A model generated the notes under the pieces. That model was not told the origin of the DNA. It worked only from the letters and a program-made list of their open reading frames with translations, and did not search any database. A stretch of 64,000 nucleotides of DNA from Cytobacillus oceanisediminis (GTDB lineage: Bacteria > Bacillota > Bacilli > Bacillales > Cytobacillaceae): positions 304,653 to 368,652 of the forward strand of contig NZ_QGTW01000002.1 in NCBI RefSeq assembly GCF_003182355.1, in the 5' to 3' direction. A program made the translations under genes and the position numbers. Each line of letters begins with the position of its first letter. Position 1 is the stretch's first letter. Below are positions 41,196-50,145 of the stretch, piece after piece.

Positions 41196-42125
41196 ATGAA
41201 AAGGAAACTAATTCTGGATGTAGATACGGGAATTGATGATGCTATCGGAATCATCCTTGCAGTGAAAAGCCGTCAGTTTGAAATTCTTGGCATTACAACC
41301 GTAAATGGGAACGTCTCCCTTGAATCGGCAACCCAAAACACATGCAAAGTATTACACCTTTTGGATGAAGAAGATATTCCTGTGATCAAAGGTGCCAATG
41401 CCCCACTCTTGAGAAATTCCTATTTTGAACATGCGGTGCATGGACAAGATGGCCTTGGAGGCGCTTTGCTTGATGCCCCAATAAAAAAACAGCCGGATGA
41501 AGGCTTTGCCCCTGATTTTATGATTAATTCCATTTTAAGCTTTTCTGGAGAAGTGACCTTGGTACTGACAGGTCCGCTTACCAATCTGGCACTGGCTCTG
41601 AAAAAATGCCCCGAAATTGTTCATCATGTGAAAGAAGTGATTTTTATGGGCGGGGTGGTTCAGGGTCCCGGTAATGTCACTCCAACAGCCGAGTACAACG
41701 TATATGTCGATCCTGAAGCCGCGAAGCTTGTTTTGGATGCCGGCTTTGCCTCGCTTACACAGGTTGGGCTGGATGTGACGAGAAAAGCTCTTTTAACCGA
41801 TGAGCATATATCTCGTATAGAAAATGGCGAATTAAGGGAGTTTGTCGATCAATCTACCGCTGATTATCGTAAACGATACTTTGAACGCAATCGTGTTTCG
41901 GGCTGTGCGATGCATGACCCGTTAGCGGTAGCGGTTGCTTTAAATAAGAATCTTGTTACGACTGAGAAGTATTATTGTGATGTGGAAATGAAAAGTGAGC
42001 TTTGTGACGGGCAGCTTGTTTGCGACATTCAGGAACGTTTGGGCAAGAGAACGAATTTGCAAGTTTGTACGACTGTATTGGTGGAAGAATTTTTTGATAT
42101 GTTTCTTTCCATTGTGAACTCATAA
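41196..42125 (+). CDS. Nucleoside hydrolase (IunH family)
   Basis: A 309-residue inosine-uridine-type nucleoside hydrolase. The calcium-binding N-terminal LDVDTGIDDAIGI, the GITTVNGNV strand, HGQDGLGG, EVTLVLTGPLTNLALAL, and MHDPLAVAVAL near the C-terminus define the family. It splits N-ribosides into base and ribose in the cytoplasm. A GAGGTG ribosome binding site precedes the ATG. Together with the adenine deaminase four genes downstream it gives a route from adenosine through adenine to hypoxanthine. Confidence 0.93.
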   Translation: MKRKLILDVDTGIDDAIGIILAVKSRQFEILGITTVNGNVSLESATQNTCKVLHLLDEEDIPVIKGANAPLLRNSYFEHAVHGQDGLGGALLDAPIKKQPDEGFAPDFMINSILSFSGEVTLVLTGPLTNLALALKKCPEIVHHVKEVIFMGGVVQGPGNVTPTAEYNVYVDPEAAKLVLDAGFASLTQVGLDVTRKALLTDEHISRIENGELREFVDQSTADYRKRYFERNRVSGCAMHDPLAVAVALNKNLVTTEKYYCDVEMKSELCDGQLVCDIQERLGKRTNLQVCTTVLVEEFFDMFLSIVNS

Positions 42126-42150
42126 ATCTTCCGAACAGGGGTTTTTGTAG

Positions 42151-42972
42151 ATGAAAAAAAGATACCTATACCTTCTGCTTTTACCAGGGGTGTTATTTCT
42201 AACTGTCTTTATGATTGTTCCGATCCTATTAACAATTGGTTCCACGCTTTTTGCTGAAAATACCATTACATTTGATCGCTATATTACATTTTTCCAGGAT
42301 CGATATTTTATCGATATTTTACTGACAACGCTAAGGGTGAGTATCTTTACAACCCTTATCTGTATCTTCCTTGGCTTTCCGGCTGCTTATTTTGTTTCTA
42401 AGCTGAGGCCGCGGCAGAAAGCGATTCTGCTATTATTGACGATTTTTCCACTGTTAACCAGCCCGGTTGTCCGTTCTTTTAGCTGGATGATCATTATTGG
42501 GAAAAATGGTGTGTTGAACAAAGTACTGCTGGGGATGGGCCTTATTTCGGAACCGCTTGATATCTTATATACACCAACTGCTGTCGCGATTGGCCTAATT
42601 CATTTATTTTTACCATTGATCATTGTGACTCTTGTTGGGGTGATGGAAAATATCGAACATGATTTGCTCGAAGCAGCTGAAAGCTTAGGAGCTTCGCGGC
42701 TGTCGGTCTTTTTAAAAATCGTTGTCCCGCTATGTGTACCTGGTTTGATGATTGGGAGCATCCTTGTGTTTGTTGGCAGCTTTACGGCCTATACGACACC
42801 AGCACTTCTAGGAGGACAGCAACGGGTGATTTCCACTTTCCTCTATCAAAACGCGATGACGCTCAATGATTGGGAGGTAGCCTCGGTGATTGCGACGATT
42901 ATGATGGTTGTAACGATTGTCATCATTGTCCTTATGAATCTGTCCGCGAAAAAATTAAATCCAAGGGGGTAG
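42151..42972 (+). CDS. Polyamine-type ABC transporter permease (PotB-like)
   Basis: A 273-residue permease with six membrane segments (first: YLYLLLLPGVLFLTVFMIVP) and the coupling loop LLEAAESLGASRLSVFLKIV. It is the usual first permease of CUT2/POPT-type importers and starts 25 bases after the hydrolase gene. Confidence 0.9.
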   Translation: MKKRYLYLLLLPGVLFLTVFMIVPILLTIGSTLFAENTITFDRYITFFQDRYFIDILLTTLRVSIFTTLICIFLGFPAAYFVSKLRPRQKAILLLLTIFPLLTSPVVRSFSWMIIIGKNGVLNKVLLGMGLISEPLDILYTPTAVAIGLIHLFLPLIIVTLVGVMENIEHDLLEAAESLGASRLSVFLKIVVPLCVPGLMIGSILVFVGSFTAYTTPALLGGQQRVISTFLYQNAMTLNDWEVASVIATIMMVVTIVIIVLMNLSAKKLNPRG

Positions 42973-42976
42973 CAGG

Positions 42977-43765
42977 ATGAAGGAAACTAGCAAGGGATTA
43001 GCTGTTTTTACCTTTATTGTTTATTTATTTTTGCTTGGGCCGTTACTTATCATTTCTTTGACTTCCTTTGAAGCAGGGAGTGTGTTAAAGTTTCCGCCCG
43101 AGGAATTTTCTTTTAGATGGTACGAAAATATTTTGGAAGTCGAAATGTTCTTAACCACCTTTAAAACATCAATCCTTGTATCATTTGCAGGCAATATCCT
43201 GGCGTTACTTATTGGTATTCCTGCAGCTTACGCACTTAGCCGGTTTGACTTCAAGGGGAAAAGCTTGCTGAATGGTATTTTTGTTTCTCCGATTATCATT
43301 CCAGGGATCGTGCTGGGCTTTACCTTTTTACGTTATATTGTCGTGGCTTATCAGCTGCCCGTTTATACCGCTTTATTTATCGGACATACGGTCATTATGC
43401 TGCCCTTTATTATTCGTGTCATTGCTTCAAGTTTATCAAACTTTGATTTTTCGATTGAAGAGGCGGCTGAAAGCCTTGGAGCAAGCAAGCTTGGAACGTT
43501 TTTTAAAATTGTGCTGCCGAATATTAAATCTGGGATTATTGCGGCTGTCATGATTGCCTTCCTTGAAAGTTTCAATAATGTAGATATTTCCGTGTTTTTA
43601 ACCGGTCCGGGTGTCAGCACCTTTCCGATTCAGATGTTAGCCTATGTTGAAAACTATTTCGACCCAACGATTGCGGCGATTTCCGTATTGCTGATGATTC
43701 TTACCGCTGTTCTCATGTTTATCATCGAGAGACTGATGGGTCTGTCTTATTTTACTAACCGATAA
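42977..43765 (+). CDS. Polyamine-type ABC transporter permease (PotC-like)
   Basis: A 262-residue second permease with coupling loop IEEAAESLGASKLGTFFKIV, almost identical to that of its partner. It starts four bases after the preceding stop and is followed after nine bases by the ATPase gene. Confidence 0.9.
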   Translation: MKETSKGLAVFTFIVYLFLLGPLLIISLTSFEAGSVLKFPPEEFSFRWYENILEVEMFLTTFKTSILVSFAGNILALLIGIPAAYALSRFDFKGKSLLNGIFVSPIIIPGIVLGFTFLRYIVVAYQLPVYTALFIGHTVIMLPFIIRVIASSLSNFDFSIEEAAESLGASKLGTFFKIVLPNIKSGIIAAVMIAFLESFNNVDISVFLTGPGVSTFPIQMLAYVENYFDPTIAAISVLLMILTAVLMFIIERLMGLSYFTNR

Positions 43766-43774
43766 GGAGGCAGA

Positions 43775-44833
43775 ATGATGGCGTTATTTACGTTAGAGGA
43801 TATAACCGTTGCCTATAACAAGCAAAATATATTACAAGATTTTAATTTAACCATAGAAGAAGGGCAGCTTGTCTCCTTACTTGGACCAAGCGGCTGCGGA
43901 AAGACGACAACCTTGCGATTAATTGCCGGGTTTTTGCAGGCCAGTCAAGGGAAGTTTGTTTTTAAAGGAAAAGATTATACGAAGGTACCGGTAAACAAGC
44001 GAAATTTCGGCTTTGTGTTTCAGAATTATGCGTTGTTCCCGCATATGACGATTTTTGATAATGTGGCGTTTGGACTTCGTCTTCGAAAAATGCCGAAAAC
44101 GGAAATCGAAAAGCGTGTAATAAATGTCTTGGAGATTGTCAGTCTAAAAGGTTTTGAAAAAAGGTATCCAAAAGAGCTTTCCGGCGGACAGCGGCAGCGT
44201 GTGGCAATTGCAAGAGCGCTTGTGATTGAACCGGATCTCCTTTTGTTTGACGAACCATTAAGTAACCTTGATGCTAATCTTCGTGTGAATATGAGGGTGG
44301 AGATTCGCCGCATTCAGCAGGAGCTTGGAATCACCGCTGTTTATGTATCGCATGACCAAGAGGAATGTTTCTCGATTTCCGATCAGGTGGCGATTATGAA
44401 CAAGGGGGTCATCGAACAGCTAAGTGACCCAGCAACGATTTATAATCAGCCCAAAACAAAATTTATCGCTGATTTCATTGGCTATAAAAACTTTATCGAA
44501 TTTGATGAGCGGACAGACTCCGGCCAAACCAGCAGGCTGACAAAGTCTGGCTATCCATTTGCTGTGCCTTTAAAGGGCCATGAACCTGCAGGAAAAATTG
44601 GGGCCATTCGTCCGGATAATCTAAAGCTTGAAGAAAAGAACGGGTCTCCCATCCCGGAAAATGGTTTGCCTGGAAAGGTAAAAGTGTCAACGTATCTTGG
44701 AAGAAGCTTTCAATATGTAGTGGAAACGCCAATCGGTGATTTTACAGTAAACAAAGAAATGACGATTCCATATCATGCCGGCCAGGAGGTTATTCTCGTT
44801 ATTCCAGGCGACCAGCTGGTACTGGTTGATTAG
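43775..44833 (+). CDS. Polyamine-type ABC transporter ATPase (PotA-like)
   Basis: A 352-residue ATPase: Walker [11 protein letters not shown]-loop [14 protein letters not shown], signature [15 protein letters not shown], Walker [13 protein letters not shown], switch His in VSHDQEE, and a C-terminal TOBE-type regulatory domain (about 280-350; [10 protein letters not shown]). The two ATG codons at 43775/43778 both suit the AGGAGG site. It powers the importer made of the two permeases upstream. Confidence 0.93.
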   Translation: MMALFTLEDITVAYNKQNILQDFNLTIEEGQLVSLLGPSGCGKTTTLRLIAGFLQASQGKFVFKGKDYTKVPVNKRNFGFVFQNYALFPHMTIFDNVAFGLRLRKMPKTEIEKRVINVLEIVSLKGFEKRYPKELSGGQRQRVAIARALVIEPDLLLFDEPLSNLDANLRVNMRVEIRRIQQELGITAVYVSHDQEECFSISDQVAIMNKGVIEQLSDPATIYNQPKTKFIADFIGYKNFIEFDERTDSGQTSRLTKSGYPFAVPLKGHEPAGKIGAIRPDNLKLEEKNGSPIPENGLPGKVKVSTYLGRSFQYVVETPIGDFTVNKEMTIPYHAGQEVILVIPGDQLVLVD

Positions 44834-44845
44834 GAGGAAGCAGAA

Positions 44846-46555
44846 ATGAAGATTGATCTCTTTGTAAGAGATGTTCACGTTTATAACAGTTATTTTAAAA
44901 CGTTTCAAAAGAGGAATGCCGCCATTAAGGACGGAAAGTTCTTTTATATTGGCGATCTCGGACCTGAGTCGTTCGAATCCGGTGAGACCGTCGACGGAAA
45001 GGGAGGTTATCTGATTCCGGGTTTAATCGATATTCATTTGCACATTGAGAGCACGATGGTGTCTCCTGCAACGTTTTCCTATGGGTTAGTCAAAAACGGG
45101 GTCACTACCATTGTTCCAGAGCCGCATGAAATGGCTAATGTTTTTGGTATTTCCGGTATAAAGGAAATGATCGAAGCGAGCAGGGATTGTACCGTCGATA
45201 TGTTTTATGCGATCCCAAGCTCGGTGCCAGCGACCTCGATGGAAACCACTGGGGGAGCGATAGAAATTGAGGATATTGAAGAGCTTCTGCAGTCGGGGGA
45301 TGTCCATTGCCTTGGTGAAATTATGAATTATTATGAAGTAATTACCGATCCAGATTGCAAAACGAATCAGATTTTATCTTACATTAAAAAACATTACCCT
45401 GATTTAATCATTGAAGGCCATGTACCGAAATTGCTTGACTTAGATTTACAAAAAGTTCTTTTTGCCGGGGTGGATTCGGATCATACGCATCAGACCGTTG
45501 AAGGAATGGAAGCTAGAATCTCCTCTGGGATGTTTCTTGAAATCCAGGAAAAATCCATGACACAAGAGGTCATCGATTATTTAATTGTGAACGGAGTAGA
45601 TGAACATTTCTGCTTTGTGACCGATGATGTCATGGCGGATAATTTTAAAAACACCGGTCATTTAAATAAGTTATTGAAAAAAGCGATGAAGATGGGTATG
45701 ACACCGGAAAAAGCGATTTATGCCTGTACGTATACACCGGCGAAACGGATGAGAATGTACGACCGCGGTGTGGTTGCACCTGGAAAAATCGCAGATTTCC
45801 TTCTTGTTTCAGATCTCGAACAGTTTGAGATTGAAAAGGTCTTTAAAAATGGAAAACAGGTTTTTGACACTGCTGCTCCTTATGTTCAGGAGGAAACGGG
45901 AAAGCAGTTTCCGGAGCATTTTTATCAAAGTGTTGTACTGGACCCGCTCGTGGAAGCAGACTTTGACGTTCAGGTTGAGGTTGATCAAAACCAGTGTGAA
46001 TGCCGGATTATCAATGTAGCGGATGGTTCTACTTTTACAAAGGAAAGCATTGTTGAAGTAGAGGTGATAGATGGGCAGTTATGTTGGGAAAAGAGTCCGT
46101 ATGCACTGATTGCGACCTTTGAACGGTACGGTAAAAACGGCAATCGCGCGCATGGTTTGATCACTGGCGATATCTTAAAACGGGGTGCGGTGGCGACGAC
46201 GTATTCTCATGATAATCACAATTTATTGGTTGTCGGCTATAATAAGGAAGATATGCTGCTGGCTGCGAATGAAGTTATCCGCAAGCAAGGCGGTATCTGC
46301 TGTGTGGACAATGGAGAAATCCTCTCCATGCTTCCGCTGCCGGTCGGGGGGATTCTTTCCGAAGAACCGCTTGAATCTGTAGGTCAGCAGGTAGAAGAAC
46401 TGACCAAAGCACTCCAGTCTTTAGGCTACCAGCATTATAATGTGATTATGAGCTTAAGTACCCTTTCCCTTCCAGTTAGTCCTGCTTTAAAAATTACGGA
46501 CCAAGGATTAATACAAGTCAATGAGGGGAAAATTGTCCCACTGGTCGTTCGTTGA
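44846..46555 (+). CDS. ade: Adenine deaminase family amidohydrolase
   Basis: A 569-residue amidohydrolase with the metal-binding GLIDIHLHIESTMVSP, PHEMANVFGISGI, IIEGHVPKL, CFVTDDVMADN and the C-terminal adenine-deaminase part GLITGDILKRGAVATTYSHD, all typical of Ade proteins that convert adenine to hypoxanthine and ammonia. AGGAGG precedes the ATG, 12 bases after the ATPase. It completes a nucleoside uptake and cleavage operon and is followed by a perfect terminator. A paralogous activity on another aminopurine is possible. Confidence 0.88.
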   Translation: MKIDLFVRDVHVYNSYFKTFQKRNAAIKDGKFFYIGDLGPESFESGETVDGKGGYLIPGLIDIHLHIESTMVSPATFSYGLVKNGVTTIVPEPHEMANVFGISGIKEMIEASRDCTVDMFYAIPSSVPATSMETTGGAIEIEDIEELLQSGDVHCLGEIMNYYEVITDPDCKTNQILSYIKKHYPDLIIEGHVPKLLDLDLQKVLFAGVDSDHTHQTVEGMEARISSGMFLEIQEKSMTQEVIDYLIVNGVDEHFCFVTDDVMADNFKNTGHLNKLLKKAMKMGMTPEKAIYACTYTPAKRMRMYDRGVVAPGKIADFLLVSDLEQFEIEKVFKNGKQVFDTAAPYVQEETGKQFPEHFYQSVVLDPLVEADFDVQVEVDQNQCECRIINVADGSTFTKESIVEVEVIDGQLCWEKSPYALIATFERYGKNGNRAHGLITGDILKRGAVATTYSHDNHNLLVVGYNKEDMLLAANEVIRKQGGICCVDNGEILSMLPLPVGGILSEEPLESVGQQVEELTKALQSLGYQHYNVIMSLSTLSLPVSPALKITDQGLIQVNEGKIVPLVVR

Positions 46556-46557
46556 CA

Positions 46558-46594
46558 AAAAGAGCAGGTGCATGACGTATGCACCTGCTCTTTT
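46558..46594 (+). terminator. Rho-independent terminator of the nucleoside operon
   Basis: AAAAGAGCAGGTGCAT (46558-46573) and ATGCACCTGCTCTTTT (46579-46594) form a perfect 16-base-pair stem with a five-base loop. Confidence 0.9.
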
Positions 46595-46610
46595 CCTTTG
46601 GATTTTTTCG

Positions 46611-46920
46611 TGGGACAAGGGGACAGGTGCAGTGTACCAAGCTGTGCTTGAAGTGGGACAAGGGGACAGGTACAGCGTCCCAAGCCGTGTTTGATGTGTA
46701 AACGTATTGCAGAGTTAAGGTTAATAAAGTTAGTGCTTTCTAGCTTGTGTGCATGACCTACAGATACAAGAAAATCAGAAAATCGGTCCTCCATACGCAT
46801 TTAGCATAAGAAGGCGAATATAAGTGATGATCCAAAAATTCAATATTAAAAAGCCAGCGAATTTAGCCGCTGACTCTCTTATTTAAAACTATTTTTTTTC
46901 AATCAAACGTTTGATTAAAA
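46611..46920. repeat. Interspersed GGGGACAGG-type repeat, copy 2 (with a duplicated 5' unit)
   Basis: GTGGGACAAGGGGACAGGT occurs twice (about 46611 and 46653). From the second unit on, the sequence aligns with 13448-13705 and, over its last part, with 48124-48262. It ends with the hairpin GCCAGCG...CGCTGAC and the perfect palindrome AATCAAACGTTTGATT at about 46902-46917. Confidence 0.75.
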
Positions 46921-47014
46921 TGATTTACCTTCATCATGGAAGCAAAAGGATAGCATCCGCAATCGGCCGTTCACCTGTTTGGTCAGATGGTCTTGTGACC
47001 CGTTTTGAAGATTG
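46921..47014 (-). pseudogene. Duplicated 3' fragment of the NAGPA gene
   Basis: The segment containing GGAAGCAAAAGGATAGCATC and CGCAATCGGCCGTTCACCTG, through GGTCAGATGGTCTTGTGACC, repeats nearly base for base the last 70 or so bases of the gene at 48276-49889, including its stop region. It stops abruptly after GTGACC. It is a gene-end fragment carried along with the repeat, not a gene. Confidence 0.75.
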
Positions 47015-47303
47015 ATCATTTTTTAAATTTGTCACTAAAAAATAGGAGAATACCAATAAAGGACCATAAAATCTCCTTTTCATCGATACCTATCCATTCA
47101 CACACCCACTCTTTATTTTCCAATCTAATCCATAAACATTCAAATCACATCTAAACTATTTAATCTTTTTAATAAGGAGGCTTTAGATTGACCTTCAAAA
47201 TTTCCAGCATTGGTTTAAAAGGCTTGCGGGCTAACGCGTTCAAGTTCAGGTACATGTAACAAACAAAAAAAACCAATGATTGGTCTTAAAAAGGTACATG
47301 GTT
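47015..47303. other. Spacer with a 23-codon mini-frame
   Basis: At 47188-47259 a TTG behind GGAGG opens a frame of 23 codons (TFKISSIGLKGLRANAFKF). It could be the first residues of a lost gene, such as an FtsX-type permease or yet another comM 5' end, but it is too short to decide. Nothing else is seen. Confidence 0.35.
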
Positions 47304-47825
47304 CTAACTTTGTGTAAATTCTTTTCTTTCAGTAACCATTGAGGGATTGGAAATTTTTTTATCTAAGAAACGAATGCCCTCCATGCATCCTTTAACAAGC
47401 AAGAAAGTAAAGGAAAGGACAATAAATGTAATATAGCCATTCCAGCCCTTATTGTATTTTACTAAATCGGTATTCTTTTCAAGCCAATTCTCAAAAAGCG
47501 TCATTGGTCCGCTAAAAAGGAAAACACTTAAAATGGTTTTTAACGGCTTCATTTTATAAGAAAATTGATTATACATGACACATGATAAAGGAAATAAAAT
47601 GTATAAAAACACAATGTTTGAATCAAATAATTTTGGAAAATAGCGATGCGGGTATTGTAAATACTTTGTTTTTATTACTGGTCCATCAAGTATAGTAGAA
47701 ACTAAAGTTTTTATAAAATAAATAAGAAACCAATCCTTCATATCACCTTTTCTTCGCAGCAAAAAAAATAGGCTTCCAGCTATACCAAATATAGTTAACA
47801 GGTTCAATATTGTTCTGTCCTTCAT
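47304..47825 (-). CDS. CBO0543 family membrane protein
   Basis: About 173 residues from ATG 47825, which has a strong AGGAGGTG site; the frame is open upstream but lacks a better start. It has about five hydrophobic segments (ILNLLTIFGIAGSLFFLL, WFLIYFIKTLVSTILDG, NIVFLYILFPLSCVMYN, TILSVFLFSGPMTLFENWLE, YITFIVLSFTFLLVKGCMEG). The order and the FENWLE-type motif match the CBO0543 family found in spore-forming Firmicutes. Function is unknown; some members lie near sporulation genes. Confidence 0.72.
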   Translation of the reverse strand: MKDRTILNLLTIFGIAGSLFFLLRRKGDMKDWFLIYFIKTLVSTILDGPVIKTKYLQYPHRYFPKLFDSNIVFLYILFPLSCVMYNQFSYKMKPLKTILSVFLFSGPMTLFENWLEKNTDLVKYNKGWNGYITFIVLSFTFLLVKGCMEGIRFLDKKISNPSMVTERKEFTQS

Positions 47826-48123
47826 ATATACACCTCCTATAAATAAAATATCCTTTTTTAAATATATTATCAGGGAAATCAAAATTCTTGTTTCATTTAC
47901 GAGGTGCTATCCTTTAATACTGACCCTTAACTAACGGACGCTTTTCGCAGCAAGCTATGCCTTTTTCTTAATGAATGGGCCATATTCTTGATTATGAGAA
48001 GGAAATTATTTAAAGTGATCGGAATTTTTGCTGTTCAATATGGAGTGCTTGCATGAATGCTAGTTTGTCCAAATGTGTTTTAGAATATTTTTTATAGGAT
48101 GAAGAAATTACTGTTATACAGTT

Positions 48124-48262
48124 TGCTTATGACCTAACACCCAACATACGCAATTAGCATAGGAAGGCGAGTGGTAATCCCGGTAATTAATATAAAAAAT
48201 GGCCAGCGGATTTAACCGCTGGCTCTCTTCATTAAAACTGTTTACAATCAAACGTTTGATTA
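48124..48262. repeat. Interspersed repeat, copy 3 (3' part only)
   Basis: This segment aligns with the last third of 46653-46920: GACCTAACACCC, CGCAATTAGCATAGGAAGGCG, the GCCAGCGG/CCGCTGGC hairpin and the palindrome AATCAAACGTTTGATT at 48247-48262. Here it is continuous with a real gene end, so this is probably the parental arrangement. Confidence 0.7.
48190..48224 (-). terminator. Terminator of the NAGPA gene
   Basis: On the reverse strand AGCCAGCGG (48224-48216) pairs with CCGCTGGC (48209-48202), followed by ATTTTTTATATT. Confidence 0.8.
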
Positions 48263-48275
48263 AATTACCTTCATC

Positions 48276-49889
48276 TTATGGAAGCAACAGGATCGCATCC
48301 GCAATCGGCCGTTCACCTGTTTGGTCAGATGGTCTTGTGACCAGCGTATTGCCGACTGTCATGGAAGTGGAGCCGCCTCCGTCAAGATTAAGGGCATTGA
48401 CTGCACCAAGCGATTTCATGATTCTGGCGCTCTCTTCAAAGTTTGCACCGACACTTAGTCCCGGAGCCCGTCCATCTACTGTAACGAAAAGGAGGGTTCC
48501 ATCCGTTTTTACTCCAGCAAGGGTTCTTGGGTTTCGGCGCTCTCCAAATCGGTAATAGAATTCAGGGTTTTCTTCCCAGTGGAACCCTTCTGCAACTGCG
48601 TTAATGGAGATTTTTCCGTTTTCCAGCAAGCGCGGGCCGCCGTTGATAATGGCTGAAGTTTGTTCTAATGGCAATGGCTGTCCATCAGCTGTTACCTCAT
48701 TTTTCACCTGGATATTCTTGCCCACCTGCGCATGGGCTTCAAGCCACTGGGCTGCCTCTCCTGTTCCGGCCAGAACGGAGCCTTCCCTTGGGATTTCTCC
48801 GCCCCGCTGTGTGCGAAGCTCGATCACTTCTCCCGTCTTATCCAGCACTGCTTCAACGCCATCTCCGGCTTCTGTTTTATGGCCAAACACCGGTGAAAAA
48901 TGGATGAGCTCACTTTCGTCTTTACATGTATAATCATGCTTTGGATCCTCAGTCGGTATATCTTCTCCTGTGCCTCCACAGCCCCGGATTAAGCCTGGTT
49001 TCCGATTTAATCCGTCTACTTCGCGTACTGAACCGTCAGATGATACAGCAGTCTGGGAGGAAGAAACAGAAGAAATACGTGCGTCCCTGTTTGCAGAAGG
49101 AAGAATAAGGCTTGAACGGCCGTTTACCGCTTCACTTATCAGCTTTCCGTCCATAACTGAAATCCCGGCAAGATCGCCAGTCGTTCCATCCTTGTCTCCT
49201 ACTACAAAGTAGCCTCCATTAATTCCAGCTAGTGCGTTATTCCGTCCAGCCATTTCAGTGAGGGTTTCTTTCTCCTGGACCTTATCTTTTCCGAGCTCCG
49301 GTAAAATGGTTCCGTTAAATAAGTCCGGATCTACTTCAAGTACATTTACGACCCAAGGACCGGTAGTCTGCTGTCCGTCTTCACCGGTATAAACAGTACG
49401 CAGGCCTGTATAGCCCTTCCCGGCCAATTCTTGCTGAAGCTCTTTGGCAGCCTCTTCATTCTGAAACTCTCCAACCCGGACCAAGTAGCCAAGAGGACCC
49501 ATTTCCTTATCGTCCATCGCCCGGTCGGCAATACGGTCGATCCGGGGATTATACCCTTCTGATTCAAGCTTTTTTGCCAAAGCTTTCGCCTGTTCACGTG
49601 TTTCGGTAAAATCAACATCTACTGTGAAAAAATCCTTTTCAGATTCTTCACCCCGAATGATTTTTGTGTATGTGACTCCTGGAACAAGGCTTTCAGTGGT
49701 TCTTTGCTCGTTTAAATAAGGCAGGCCAAGAGGCAGTGTCTCTTTCTCCGCTTGCTCTTCATACTTTTCTGCTGATTTAGCGCTGGCCGGCATCTCCGGG
49801 ACAGGGCCTGCAAGCAGAACAGAGGTTAAACTGATGGATGCAATCGCAGGGATGACAACTTTTTTGAAGGATTTGTTCAATTTTTTCAC
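48276..49889 (-). CDS. Secreted SPOR-domain phosphodiester glycosidase (NAGPA) protein
   Basis: A 537-residue exported protein. A signal peptide (residues about 1-37, ending near ASA) is followed by a region with two SPOR-like repeats (about 85-170; ALAKKLESEGYNPRIDRI and AAKELQQELAGKGYTGLRTV) that should bind peptidoglycan. The C-terminal NAGPA domain (about 210-537) follows: GRNNALAGINGGYFVVGD, SAIINGGPRLLENG, LAGVKTDGTLLFVTVDGR and NALNLDGGGSTSMTV. Bacterial NAGPA proteins hydrolyse sugar-phosphodiesters, probably in wall glycopolymers or exopolysaccharide. The ATG has AGGAGTG upstream. Confidence 0.88.
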   Translation of the reverse strand: MKKLNKSFKKVVIPAIASISLTSVLLAGPVPEMPASAKSAEKYEEQAEKETLPLGLPYLNEQRTTESLVPGVTYTKIIRGEESEKDFFTVDVDFTETREQAKALAKKLESEGYNPRIDRIADRAMDDKEMGPLGYLVRVGEFQNEEAAKELQQELAGKGYTGLRTVYTGEDGQQTTGPWVVNVLEVDPDLFNGTILPELGKDKVQEKETLTEMAGRNNALAGINGGYFVVGDKDGTTGDLAGISVMDGKLISEAVNGRSSLILPSANRDARISSVSSSQTAVSSDGSVREVDGLNRKPGLIRGCGGTGEDIPTEDPKHDYTCKDESELIHFSPVFGHKTEAGDGVEAVLDKTGEVIELRTQRGGEIPREGSVLAGTGEAAQWLEAHAQVGKNIQVKNEVTADGQPLPLEQTSAIINGGPRLLENGKISINAVAEGFHWEENPEFYYRFGERRNPRTLAGVKTDGTLLFVTVDGRAPGLSVGANFEESARIMKSLGAVNALNLDGGGSTSMTVGNTLVTRPSDQTGERPIADAILLLP

Positions 49890-50084
49890 TCCTTATATGT
49901 ATTGGTGAAATTCAAGCTGAAATTACTTTTATATTTCCATGCTTGATTGAGCATTTACCCACAGTATAAAAAACAGGTATTAACCAGACGTTAACCAATC
50001 TTTGCAGGGGTGTTAAGGTTTATTTAGCTTTGTAAATCCGAATCGGCAGACTGCCATTTTTATAACCCATATATCTCAAAAAAA

Positions 50085-50134
50085 GTGCCTGATCCCCGGC
50101 TTGATGAAGCGTTTGCTCACCGGGTATCAGGCAC
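50085..50134 (-). terminator. Terminator of the PLD-domain gene, built on a REP-like palindrome
   Basis: GTGCCTGATCCCCGG and CCGGGTATCAGGCAC (50085-50134) pair with one bulge; on the reverse strand a run of seven T follows. The GTGCCTGA..CCCCGG sequence belongs to the same style of repeat as the GGGGACAGGCACC boxes. Confidence 0.8.
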
Positions 50135-50145
50135 CTTATAGTTGG

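Larger units (their letters stand above)
47883..48275. other. Intergenic region containing repeat copy 3
   Basis: From 47883 to 48120 no gene or clear signal is seen apart from AT-rich spacer. From 48124 the repeat and the terminator of the NAGPA gene follow. Confidence 0.5.
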
